Program-made: the position numbers and the translations under genes
The notes under the pieces: model-generated
Seen by the model: the letters and a program-made list of their open reading frames with translations, nothing else
Database searches by the model: none
What the model was told of the DNA's origin: nothing
In this document: positions 1 through 8,673 of the stretch, piece by piece
How the letters are laid out: the number at the start of each line of letters is the position of its first letter
Numbering within the stretch: position 1 is the first letter of the stretch
NCBI GenBank assembly: GCA_964456985.1
Contig: CAYWDH010000004.1
Span: 1-64,000, forward strand
DNA: 64,000 nt
Origin: WJMT01 sp964456985
Lineage (GTDB): Bacteria > Acidobacteriota > Aminicenantia > Aminicenantales > Aminicenantaceae
Direction of reading: 5' to 3'

Positions 1-17
1 ACTGCATCTGCTTCGTT

Positions 18-58
18 ACAAGGCATTCGCAGTGAAGGACCACACCTTCATGCCTTGT
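18..58. repeat. Imperfect inverted repeat at the left edge
   Basis: Arms ACAAGGCA (18-25) and TGCCTTGT (51-58) are complementary. An inner pair, TGAAGG (33-38) and CCTTCA (45-50), closes on a 6-base loop, and a 7-base bulge lies on the left side only. The element is flanked by a direct repeat GCATCTGC at 4-11 and 64-71. It precedes the PadR gene and may be the end of an upstream transcription unit or a dispersed intergenic repeat. There is no T-tract, so it is not a typical intrinsic terminator. Confidence 0.4.
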
Positions 59-154
59 GCCTCGCATCTGCAGCAACCTTGACTCGTGAATATTCCAGGA
101 TAATGAATATATTTGTTTCAGAATACGGAAGCAATTAATTTCGAGGAGAATGAA

Positions 155-487
155 ATGAAGCTTTTATCAAGATCCGAAGAACTGGTTCTTCTGGCGGTCT
201 GGAAACTGCAGGAAGATGCTTACTGCATTCCCATCCGCGAGGAGCTGATAGAGGTTACCGGGAAAAAGTGGTCCTTTGGTTCTGTTTACGATCCCCTGGA
301 CCGCCTTGAAAAAAAAGGACTTCTTAAATCTTATTTAACCGAGCCTGTAAAGGAAAGAGGCGGGAGAAGCAAGAGGATTTACCAACTGACTTCTCTGGGC
401 AAAAAGTCTTTGATTGAAGTCCGCGGTATCCAGGATGCAATGTGGGACAGGATCCCCTCTTTAGAAACGGATACGGAAAAAAGTTGA
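155..487 (+). CDS. PadR family transcriptional regulator
   Basis: A 110-residue winged-helix protein of the PadR family, which usually represses neighbouring transport genes. The helix-turn-helix segment (IREELIEVTG, then SFGSVYDPLDRLEKKG) and the basic wing (RGGRSKRIYQLT) are typical. I start at 155 because GAGGAG (143-148) sits six bases upstream; an in-frame upstream start at 113 has no such site. Its stop lies two bases before the permease gene at 490, so the two form an operon. PadR paired with a large FtsX-type permease is a common arrangement in Acidobacteriota and Aminicenantes, where the regulator probably controls the permease. The ligand is unknown. Confidence 0.9.
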   Translation: MKLLSRSEELVLLAVWKLQEDAYCIPIREELIEVTGKKWSFGSVYDPLDRLEKKGLLKSYLTEPVKERGGRSKRIYQLTSLGKKSLIEVRGIQDAMWDRIPSLETDTEKS

Positions 488-489
488 CA

Positions 490-3099
490 ATGCGCAAAAA
501 AAAGAGCCTCACTCCCCCGGCTCTTGCAGAAAAGATACTCGGTATCATCTATTCTGATAAGGGGGAGTTTACTCATCTGGGAGATTTCGAGGAAATGTTC
601 CGCACCATTTATGGAAACCGGGGCATAGTCTATGCCCGAATGTGGTACTGGTTTCAGGTCATAAAGTCTTTACCGGGATTTATAAAAAATAAACTGTACT
701 GGAGTACGGCTATGCTGAAAAACTATATTGTGATAGCAGTAAGAAATGTCATTAAAAACAAGGGTTTTTCATTCATCAATGTTACCGGACTGGCGGTGGG
801 AATGGCTTGTTTTCTTCTCATCATGGCCTATGTCCAGCATGAATCAAGCTATGACCGGTTTCATGAGAGAAGCGACAGGATCTTTCGCCTTCTTGCCGAA
901 GGACCCGGCCAGGAGGGACAGAAGTCTGTAGAGGAATATGAAGACCATTTCCCTGAGGTAATGGCCCCTCTTCTCGTTTCTGATTTCCCGGAGATCAAAA
1001 AAGCCACATGCTTTATGGACGCTTTTCAGGATAAAGCTGTTTTAAAGGCGGGAGAGAAGCTCTTTTATCAATCCGGATTGTATGCGGACAGGAATTTTCT
1101 TGAGATCTTTAGCTTCCCGCTTATTCATGGAGACAGCAAAAGCGTGCTTTCTGAACCTAATACCATTGTGATCACTGAAGATGTTTCCAAAAAGCTTTTC
1201 GGGAATGAAAACCCTATTGGTCGGTTCATCAGTTACAAGGAGAAAAGACGGCAGTATGATGTAGTGGTCAGCGGGGTGGTGGGAAACATTCCCCAGAATT
1301 CGAGCCTGAAGTTCGATTATCTGCTGTCCCTTGAGACTTTAAGGGAGGATAAAACATACGACTGGATGTTTGATAACTGGAATGTGGGCAACTTTTATAT
1401 TTTTGTAGAGCTAGAAGAAACAGGTGATAAAACCGAAGCGGAAAAGAAGCTCACTGTCTTTGCCCAAACCCCAAGAGCCGGAACGCACATATCACTCCAG
1501 CCCATAGAGGATATCCATCTGAGATCCCAAATCAGGGGAGAACTTTCCACCAATAATGAGATCCGTTATGTCCGCCTTTTTTCTTTCATAGCCGTTATGG
1601 TTCTGCTCATAGCCTGTGTGAATTCCATGAACCTGGGTGTAGCCTGTTCCTCAAAAAGGGCTAAAGAGATCGGTGTGCGCAAGGTCACCGGAGCCAACCG
1701 CAGACAAATCCTTGAGCAATTTTTGGGAGAATCCTTGTTTCTATCCGTACTGTCTCTGTTTGTTGCGTTGCTTTTAATAAAGGTGTTTTTACCTCGCTTC
1801 AGTCTTATACTTGGGGTGGAGTTAAAACCGGATCTTTTAAGTAACGGATTTCTTATCTTTGTGATGGCTGGGACGACCCTGTTTGTCGCTCTGGCATCGG
1901 GAAGCTATCCTGCTCTGATGCTTTCCGCTCTTCCACCTGTAAGCTCCATAAAAGAGCTTTCCGCATCAGGGAAGCGTGGGGGGAGGCTGAGGAACATCCT
2001 GATGGTTTTTCAATTTGCGGTTTCGGTGATTCTGATTATTTGCACTGTGGTTGTGTTCAGGCAGATGAATTTTATAAAAACAAAGAAGTTGGGATTTGAC
2101 AGGGAACATGTGGTTGTGATTCCTGTAAATGAAAAAGAGACCATGGACAAACGGCAGGTCCTAAAGACAGCGTTTCTTCAGCTTCCACAGGTTCAAGGTG
2201 TCTCCGTGTCAAGCGGTCTTCCTATAAATATAAGAAGTCGGCTCATAAACCAAGAATTTATTAGAGATAATGGGGAAAAAGTGAAAATGGATATCAGGTT
2301 TGACTATGTGGATGAAGACTTTGTGGATGTGTTCAAAATCAATATATTGCAGGGGAGAAACTTTTCAAAGGACTTCAGTGAAGATAAATATGGAGTGTTG
2401 ATCAATGAGACTGCCGCAAAAAAGATCGGATGGAAGGATCCCATTGGGAAAAAAGTGTTACCGTTTCTCGGAAATAAAGATCATGTTGTGGGGGTGGTTG
2501 AGGATTTCCAGTTTTCCACTTTCCACCATGATATCGAACCCATGGCATTGATCAATGAGATGGGATCCAATATAGCGGTCCGGATCAGCCCGGGTGATAT
2601 TCATACCATATTGGGATCTTTAAGGAGGACTTTTGAGGGAGTGACCAAAAGCCAGCCTTTTGAGTTTTATTTTCTGGATGATGCCTTTAATAAGCTCTAT
2701 CAGAAAGAGATGCGCACCGGTGAGATCTTCGGGACGTTCGCCGGAATAACGGTTTTTATAGCTTGCATGGGACTTTTCGGATTGGCTGCCTTTATGATTA
2801 ATAGGCGGACCAAGGAGATAGGTATTCGAAAGGTACTGGGAGCTTCTGTGTCTCAGCTGGTAACCCTCTTGACCAGAGAATTCGCCGGACTTATTCTGCT
2901 TTCAAATCTGATCGCTTGGCCCGTAGCTTACATTATCGTGCGTATTTGGCTTCAGGATTTTGCTTTTCGTATAAATATCGGCATCTGGACTTTTATCTTC
3001 TCAAGCGCTCTGGTGCTATTCGTCTCTTTTGTAACCGTAAGTATCCATACCTTCAGGGCCGCTGCCTCAAATCCTGTAAATACATTAAGGTATGAGTGA
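490..3099 (+). CDS. FtsX/MacB-type ABC transporter permease with N-terminal prefix domain
   Basis: An 869-residue membrane protein. The N-terminal ~75 residues resemble the permease prefix domain found in PadR-linked permeases of this lineage. Two MacB-like periplasmic segments follow, each with FtsX-type membrane helices. The family signature of charged motifs before the helices occurs twice (KEIGVRKVTGA and KEIGIRKVLGA). I chose the ATG at 490, two bases after the padR stop; an earlier in-frame ATG at 442 lies within padR. No ABC ATPase gene is beside it, so an ATPase would have to come from elsewhere. Such permeases are thought to work as mechanotransmission exporters of peptides, lipoproteins or antimicrobials; the substrate here is unknown. 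Confidence 0.88.
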   Translation: MRKKKSLTPPALAEKILGIIYSDKGEFTHLGDFEEMFRTIYGNRGIVYARMWYWFQVIKSLPGFIKNKLYWSTAMLKNYIVIAVRNVIKNKGFSFINVTGLAVGMACFLLIMAYVQHESSYDRFHERSDRIFRLLAEGPGQEGQKSVEEYEDHFPEVMAPLLVSDFPEIKKATCFMDAFQDKAVLKAGEKLFYQSGLYADRNFLEIFSFPLIHGDSKSVLSEPNTIVITEDVSKKLFGNENPIGRFISYKEKRRQYDVVVSGVVGNIPQNSSLKFDYLLSLETLREDKTYDWMFDNWNVGNFYIFVELEETGDKTEAEKKLTVFAQTPRAGTHISLQPIEDIHLRSQIRGELSTNNEIRYVRLFSFIAVMVLLIACVNSMNLGVACSSKRAKEIGVRKVTGANRRQILEQFLGESLFLSVLSLFVALLLIKVFLPRFSLILGVELKPDLLSNGFLIFVMAGTTLFVALASGSYPALMLSALPPVSSIKELSASGKRGGRLRNILMVFQFAVSVILIICTVVVFRQMNFIKTKKLGFDREHVVVIPVNEKETMDKRQVLKTAFLQLPQVQGVSVSSGLPINIRSRLINQEFIRDNGEKVKMDIRFDYVDEDFVDVFKINILQGRNFSKDFSEDKYGVLINETAAKKIGWKDPIGKKVLPFLGNKDHVVGVVEDFQFSTFHHDIEPMALINEMGSNIAVRISPGDIHTILGSLRRTFEGVTKSQPFEFYFLDDAFNKLYQKEMRTGEIFGTFAGITVFIACMGLFGLAAFMINRRTKEIGIRKVLGASVSQLVTLLTREFAGLILLSNLIAWPVAYIIVRIWLQDFAFRINIGIWTFIFSSALVLFVSFVTVSIHTFRAAASNPVNTLRYE

Positions 3100-3137
3100 T
3101 TCCGATTTATTAATGTCCCGGAAGAGTCTGAGCGTTC

Positions 3138-4478
3138 TTATTTGTGGTAGTTGACAGCTATTCCAAATCCCCATGTGGTTCTTTCATAAGACTCTTTAAA
3201 TGAGCCGAATCCTGGATAGCTGATCGTTTTATTCGAGTCTAGGTAGTCGACGATAGTTGCTCCGATGTCCAGACTCAGATTCTCATTAAAACTGTAACGT
3301 CCTCCAAAGAAGTATCCGTTGCTTGATAATTCATGGGTCATGTCGCTTTGATAATCATCTGAGACATCGATCTGGGTCCATAGGTAACCTGCGCTCAATG
3401 CCATTCTCTTTGTTAGATCGTACTCGAAAGCAAATCCTAGGTCATAAGAGTTGGAATTGACAAGGTCTTCCTGGCCTTCCCAGTTTGCATTTTTGTCAAA
3501 AAACATGTCGAAGGAAACAGCCGCTTTTAATTTCGGCATAATATCATATTCAGCGCCGACTGCCAGAATAGCAGGAGTATCATATCGCTCAGTCTCGCCA
3601 TCAGGAAACAGTCCGGTATCATCTGTTGTGGTTTGATTTTCAAACTCAAGCTTTGTGTTTAGTTCATAACGAACACCGATGTTCAATGTCTCAATAGGAG
3701 AGAAGTTGGCGCTCAAGATAGGAGTGATTCCTGTCGCAGTCTGTTTGGCATCGACTGCTTTGTTAGAAAACAGAGCTGCCTCGGCCGGCATTCCGATCGT
3801 GTTAAAGAATTGGTAGGCAGAAATCATATTACTGTTGGGGTTGAGCAGAGGATGATAAGGATTGATCTTGATATTCTCTATAGCCCCCTCGTAATTATTG
3901 AGAGCACAAATATAGCGCAGTCCCGCAGCTACAGAGATCATCTCATTAATTTCATAAGAGGCGTTCAGCTGAAAGCCTAAGTAAAAGGAGCTTCCTTTAA
4001 AGCTGATATCTGCTGAATACTGTGTTGTGTAAAGTCCCATACCGGTCAAATAGAGGGGAAGCGTTGACAAGCCGGTTTCAAAGGAAGGCAGGCCGTTTGT
4101 ATAATCAGCGGCTCCTCCTCCTGCATTAGGACCAAATCCAAATGAAAAAGCTAGCTTTTTCATCTTATACACCACAAAAGCACTGGGAAATACAGGAGCG
4201 CTTACATCGCTGATATAGGTATCATTGTTGAGAAAGGGAAATGCATTCGTTATAGTCTTTGTTTGAAAGAGTGTTTGGTTGTTTAAAGAGAAGTGCCAAC
4301 CATTAGACAATTTGGTGGTACCAGCTGGATTATAATAGACCGCATCAATATCTGTGGATGCATTTCGAGCAGGAAACCTTAAATACAAGACACTCTGATT
4401 TGTGTTTGTTACAATGCTCCCAAAAACCATCGGGGTACTGCACAAACCAATCATTAACAAAATCAGAATTTTTTTCAT
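3138..4478 (-). CDS. FadL/TodX-family outer membrane transport protein
   Basis: A 446-residue outer-membrane beta-barrel of the OmpP1/FadL/TodX family, which lets hydrophobic compounds such as long-chain fatty acids or aromatics cross the outer membrane. A signal peptide occupies about residues 1-20. The family motif with NPAG occurs at residues 50-53 (DAVYYNPAG), followed by the characteristic glycine-rich segment FGFGPNAGGG. Alternating amphipathic strands continue to the C-terminus, which ends in a strand (WGFGIAVNY). GGAGGAGA upstream supports the start. It is the last of three co-oriented envelope genes (7595 to 3138). The substrate cannot be read from the sequence. Confidence 0.88.
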   Translation of the reverse strand: MKKILILLMIGLCSTPMVFGSIVTNTNQSVLYLRFPARNASTDIDAVYYNPAGTTKLSNGWHFSLNNQTLFQTKTITNAFPFLNNDTYISDVSAPVFPSAFVVYKMKKLAFSFGFGPNAGGGAADYTNGLPSFETGLSTLPLYLTGMGLYTTQYSADISFKGSSFYLGFQLNASYEINEMISVAAGLRYICALNNYEGAIENIKINPYHPLLNPNSNMISAYQFFNTIGMPAEAALFSNKAVDAKQTATGITPILSANFSPIETLNIGVRYELNTKLEFENQTTTDDTGLFPDGETERYDTPAILAVGAEYDIMPKLKAAVSFDMFFDKNANWEGQEDLVNSNSYDLGFAFEYDLTKRMALSAGYLWTQIDVSDDYQSDMTHELSSNGYFFGGRYSFNENLSLDIGATIVDYLDSNKTISYPGFGSFKESYERTTWGFGIAVNYHK

Positions 4479-4567
4479 AGACTCTCCTCCATAAGGTGAA
4501 TTTGAAGTACGAAATTGACTGGAATATATAAAAAAAATACTATTTTTGCAACAATTTTATTTTTTAT

Positions 4568-5857
4568 TTATCTGTACCGGCCGTATCTGGACCTTCCTCC
4601 GAATCGAGGATTGACCACATTGCTGTAGACTGAACCAAAGGTGTAGCTGAATCCGATATCTATGGAATATTCGTAATTTGTAGCCAGTTCCTTTCTCTGC
4701 AGGAGGATCTCATCCAGAGAGGCCCCTTCAATAGGAAGCGACAGCTGGTCACGGATGCGGTCATACCTTCCATTGAGGTTTACGGAAAAACCCTTGAAAA
4801 TTCTGAATGAAAGAAATCCTCTGAGCTCAAGGCGGTTTTTTGATAAGTCATGAAAATAATGAGATCCTTCCAGGGATGTTGAAGCACTTCCCCAAGGTTC
4901 CCTTATTTCCAAGGTCAATGTCAAAGACTCATTAAAGAGGGTTTCCTTTGTCTTATCAAAAATAGTCTTTTCTATATAATTTACCGAATTAACGCCGACT
5001 CTGTACAGGCATCGGAGCTGCCTTCTCGTGGATTGTGAATATGGGAAAAAATTATACTCAAGAGCCGGGGCAAACATGTAATGGGAATCAATATTGCTGT
5101 ATGTGGACGAAGAAGCCTCTATCCAGCTTCCGACTGACCAGTGTTCATTTAAGCTTTTAACAAAAAGCCCTCTTAAGTCTTTTTCTTCGGAAATGCTTTT
5201 GATGGAGTAGTCTTCGTAGTCATAGTTGTCTTCTTCATAATCGCCGGAAACTCCCAGTTGGATTTTCCATTCAGGAGTCACCCTGTTTACGGAAAGGTCC
5301 AAGCTGAGTTGTGTTGTTCGCTGGCTTGTCTCTTCTTCCAATTCTCCGCTGACTCGGATATTGAAAACCCAGAAATCCCAGTTGTCTTTGACCGCAGTCG
5401 GTTCAAGTTCTATTTTGCATTGAATGGATAGCAGGTCTGCTAGTGGAGTTTCCATGAGGAAAGGAAAGAGGCCTCTTTTCATGACCTCAAGCATCCCTTC
5501 ACGGATTTCATCCCTTGTTTCAGTTTCGTTTGATGAATAGGTTAAGGTGTTTTCCGTATCCTCAAATTGATTTTTCCCTATAAAAGTCAGAGTGTATTTA
5601 TTTCCTCCGCTCCCGGTATTTTCATCTGTAACGAGAATATGGATATCCGCTTCTGTCCTATCGCGGACAAAATTCACATAGGTAATTTCTTTCCTTATAT
5701 AATCTCTGTCGCAGCGCCGGCAGTCGAGGAAGACCTTAGGTGCGTTGTTCTTCAATTCATCCGTAGCTGTCCGGTTGGACTCGGGATAAATTTTTTGAAT
5801 AAATGAGAAGATGCCAATGATCAGGATTAGAGAGCTGAGCCCGGTTTTTTTCGTCAT
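4568..5857 (-). CDS. Predicted outer membrane beta-barrel protein, unknown function
   Basis: A 429-residue protein with an N-terminal hydrophobic signal segment (about residues 8-25). The N-terminal domain contains a Cys-rich stretch (FLDCRRCDRDYI, residues 43-54) followed by alternating beta strands, like soluble domains that hold an ASTRA/DUF-type fold. The C-terminal two-thirds show repeated amphipathic strands with aromatic girdles, suggesting a barrel. The last ten residues are rich in Arg and Gly (GGRSRYGRYR), unusual for a barrel end. AAGGAG seven bases upstream supports the start. It sits between two other predicted outer-membrane proteins. I do not recognise a named family with confidence. 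Confidence 0.72.
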   Translation of the reverse strand: MTKKTGLSSLILIIGIFSFIQKIYPESNRTATDELKNNAPKVFLDCRRCDRDYIRKEITYVNFVRDRTEADIHILVTDENTGSGGNKYTLTFIGKNQFEDTENTLTYSSNETETRDEIREGMLEVMKRGLFPFLMETPLADLLSIQCKIELEPTAVKDNWDFWVFNIRVSGELEEETSQRTTQLSLDLSVNRVTPEWKIQLGVSGDYEEDNYDYEDYSIKSISEEKDLRGLFVKSLNEHWSVGSWIEASSSTYSNIDSHYMFAPALEYNFFPYSQSTRRQLRCLYRVGVNSVNYIEKTIFDKTKETLFNESLTLTLEIREPWGSASTSLEGSHYFHDLSKNRLELRGFLSFRIFKGFSVNLNGRYDRIRDQLSLPIEGASLDEILLQRKELATNYEYSIDIGFSYTFGSVYSNVVNPRFGGRSRYGRYR

Positions 5858-6029
5858 AGAATATCTCCTTACTTCTCGCCGTTTTGAAAGGAAAGTCTAA
5901 GTAAATGTTTCCATTGAGACGAAATCAAAAAAGATTATAACAAACAATTATTAAATATAAATTAATAAAATATTAAAATTTTTTAATATTTCTTTCCTCT
6001 TTGGCTATCGGCTGTCCGATGACAGTCCT

Positions 6030-7595
6030 TCAGAATTCTTGAATAAGGAAGATCTTAAAAGCACCTTTTGTTGCCGCATGGTTTTCTTTGAGAATGGTCC
6101 CCTGTCTGATATAGCAATCATACCCTAAGTTTATCTTTGCGTTTTTTGTAACAGCAAGTCTTATATTAAATGAAGATACAGACAGTGATTCTTGGGCATC
6201 TGAAAAGAGTGAGTTTATCCAGTACTGTGAAAATTTAGCGAGAATGCTGCCCATTCCTTTCCTCCCTACCTCTATTCTGAATCTGGACATTAAACCAGGG
6301 CCGAAATAATAAGGTTTCTGGTCTTTTTCACCAAATTGGCATTTTTCGACATCAAGCGATGGACTGGAGCCTCCAAGCACAAAGGACAAAACACCGGAAG
6401 CCTCGGTGAAAAAATTTGGGTCTGAATAATAAGATGAGACCGCTCCCATCCCAATTCCTGTCGTAGAGATCCTCTCGATGATCTCTGTGTCTATGTAATC
6501 ATACACTCCGACTAAGCCTCTAAGGCCGGTTTTTGTTTTTGTTCCGCTCAGCAGTACTGTCGCGGATATCTCCTTATCCCGGTAATCATCCTTACAAAAA
6601 CCCATCCTTCCGTCAATAAGAAACCATTCATATGGTTTAATATATCCCAGCTCTTTTTCTCTATAATCCTTGTTTTCCACACAAATACCAAACAGGTATT
6701 TTTGTTTGTTTGTTGTTGACCAGTAGGTTCCCAAAGGGAATTGAAAGCTGTAATAGTGTTTTTCTGTAAAGAAGTTTAATCCTGATCGGTCCCCTGAAAA
6801 TAAACTGAAACTAAAAGAGGGATTTATGATAAGCATTAAGGATTTTTGAAAGAGCCCCCCAAGCCCTCTTGAATTCTGGCTGTACAGCGACCCAGCCATT
6901 TGATAAAAAGGCCCCCCCAGGATGAAGCCACCGAGAGTGGTCATGATCACGTCATTTATAGAGGGGTAGTTTGATTCAAAAAAAAGCTCCCACATGAGAC
7001 TCCCTGCAGATGCAAAGAGTGTAGATTCCGCAATGTCTAGACCATTCAGCCGGGCTGCTGAATAATACAGGGCTCCGTGATAAAGATGAGTGAGATGATT
7101 GCTTATAAAAATGCCCCCATCCCATTCGAATCCGTGGTCGAGATTGTTATATATTGACTTGAGTGATATCTGGGCCCAAGATTTTTTGAGGATAAAGCTA
7201 TCCAAAGACCATACAGCCAAATTTATTCCACTGATGTCCAGGAGTGCGCCTGAATATGATTTTTTTACCTCGCGGTGCGGGTGCATATAAAAAGGCAGCC
7301 TGAAGTCAAACTGACTGGATTCATGGTTATCCAGCCTGAATCCACTGGCTAGGGTTTTTATCTGAAAGGGATAATTATTGCTTTGCAAGAGATTTATACC
7401 TAGGTTTTTTGTTTGCAAGGAAAAGGCAAGACTTTTTTTCTTTTGACCGGGAGGAACTAGAGAGAAAGATTCGATGAAAAAGGAATAAAGAGTGAGTCTG
7501 GGACCCGGCTCCTGTTTCTCAGATGTTTCATTAGCAGAGAGAGGGGAGAGAGTGAATAAGATTATTACTAAAACTATGATTGCACTTCTTTTCAT
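6030..7595 (-). CDS. DUF3943 domain-containing outer membrane protein
   Basis: A 521-residue secreted protein with a signal peptide (about residues 1-21). The region around residues 150-240 carries the DUF3943 signature: a tyrosine/alanine-rich helix (YYSAARLNGLD), AGSLMWELFFE and PSINDVIMTTLGG. The family is found in outer-membrane proteins of Bacteroidota, Acidobacteriota and related phyla, and its function is unknown. The rest is strand-rich and probably barrel-forming. I start at the second methionine (7595) because GGAAGGGA lies just upstream; the first ATG at 7607 has no well-spaced site. It is followed by two further outer-membrane genes on the same strand. Confidence 0.8.
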   Translation of the reverse strand: MKRSAIIVLVIILFTLSPLSANETSEKQEPGPRLTLYSFFIESFSLVPPGQKKKSLAFSLQTKNLGINLLQSNNYPFQIKTLASGFRLDNHESSQFDFRLPFYMHPHREVKKSYSGALLDISGINLAVWSLDSFILKKSWAQISLKSIYNNLDHGFEWDGGIFISNHLTHLYHGALYYSAARLNGLDIAESTLFASAGSLMWELFFESNYPSINDVIMTTLGGFILGGPFYQMAGSLYSQNSRGLGGLFQKSLMLIINPSFSFSLFSGDRSGLNFFTEKHYYSFQFPLGTYWSTTNKQKYLFGICVENKDYREKELGYIKPYEWFLIDGRMGFCKDDYRDKEISATVLLSGTKTKTGLRGLVGVYDYIDTEIIERISTTGIGMGAVSSYYSDPNFFTEASGVLSFVLGGSSPSLDVEKCQFGEKDQKPYYFGPGLMSRFRIEVGRKGMGSILAKFSQYWINSLFSDAQESLSVSSFNIRLAVTKNAKINLGYDCYIRQGTILKENHAATKGAFKIFLIQEF

Positions 7596-7848
7596 TTCCC
7601 TTCCCATCCTCGCCGTTTATAAGGGAGAAACAGGGCTTTTATTTATAAATGTATAATCAGTAATTGTATTTGATTTATACCATATTTCTTTTATGGAATC
7701 AACAGACCGGAAAGAAAAGGAAAAGTAGGGATGCTCATATTCCTTTAAATAAAAGGGGTCTTTTTATAGTGTTCAAAAACCTGTTTTAAGAGGTTATAAT
7801 AAAAAAAGAAAAAAGGATTTCTTGTGACACTATGAGAAAGAGAAGAAA

Positions 7849-8673
7849 TTGAAAAGAGAAGAGTTCGGGATCCCCCTTTCTGGTTCAGATTTTAAGGGAA
7901 GACTGAGTGAGCGCTTCGATCAGGAAGATTTCATTCCTATTCTGTCCTGCCCAAAAAAACTATGGCAACATCCTTCAACGGAGATATTGCTTGATGCGAG
8001 AAACCAGGTAGGTGCTGTGAATATTGAGCTTAATGGTCGTGTGTATAGAGTTGCTGTCAAGTCATTTCGCATCAAGGGGATTAACAGTTTGAAAAGCATG
8101 GTTTTTCCGTCCAAGGCTCGAAAGGCCTGGTTCGGAAGCCACCTTCTCAGAAAAAATTCTATTAGCACGCCTTGCCCAATAGCGTTTTTTGAAAAGAGAA
8201 TAGGGTGTGCGGTCAGGGAGTCATATTTTTTATCAGAAATGGTAAAGGGAGCCTGGGAGATCAGGGATCTTTTTAAAAGCCTCAAGGGTAAAGACATGAA
8301 GGAACTGCTTAAAGATCTGGCTGCTTTTCTCTCTTGTATCAGGATCAAAGGGTTCATTCACAGGGATTTATCGGATGGCAATATATTAGTCCGCAGGTCC
8401 CGGGAAGAAGGATATCAGTTTTTTCTTATTGATACGAACAGAGTAAAAAAGGTAAAGGCCTTCTCTGTTTTAAGAAATCTTAAAAGCACCATACGTTTAG
8501 GTATTCCTTTTGTTTATCAGCGCTCTTTCCTCAAACTCTATTTAAGCCCTTTGCCTCTCTACTATGGGTATTGGTGCTGGTATAGAGTCAATAAGATACT
8601 CTTTTCCACATATATTCAGCTCAAGAAAAAACTTCGTATCAAGAAGATTGCAGATAGACTGCGGATACAGTGA
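7849..8673 (+). CDS. Lipopolysaccharide kinase (InaA/WaaP-like) family protein
   Basis: A 274-residue protein-kinase-fold enzyme of the LPS/Kdo kinase group, which phosphorylates cell-envelope sugars. Key residues are visible: a phosphate-anchoring lysine in VAVKSF (K71), catalytic loop HRDLSDGN (D173, N178) and metal-binding Asp in IDTNR (D195). The only possible start in this frame is TTG at 7849, because a stop lies 21 bases upstream. An ATG at 7832 opens a six-codon reading frame whose TGA overlaps this TTG. The gene overlaps the next one by four bases (GTGA). The context of glycoside-hydrolase-like and methyltransferase genes supports an envelope polysaccharide role. Confidence 0.78.
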   Translation: MKREEFGIPLSGSDFKGRLSERFDQEDFIPILSCPKKLWQHPSTEILLDARNQVGAVNIELNGRVYRVAVKSFRIKGINSLKSMVFPSKARKAWFGSHLLRKNSISTPCPIAFFEKRIGCAVRESYFLSEMVKGAWEIRDLFKSLKGKDMKELLKDLAAFLSCIRIKGFIHRDLSDGNILVRRSREEGYQFFLIDTNRVKKVKAFSVLRNLKSTIRLGIPFVYQRSFLKLYLSPLPLYYGYWCWYRVNKILFSTYIQLKKKLRIKKIADRLRIQ

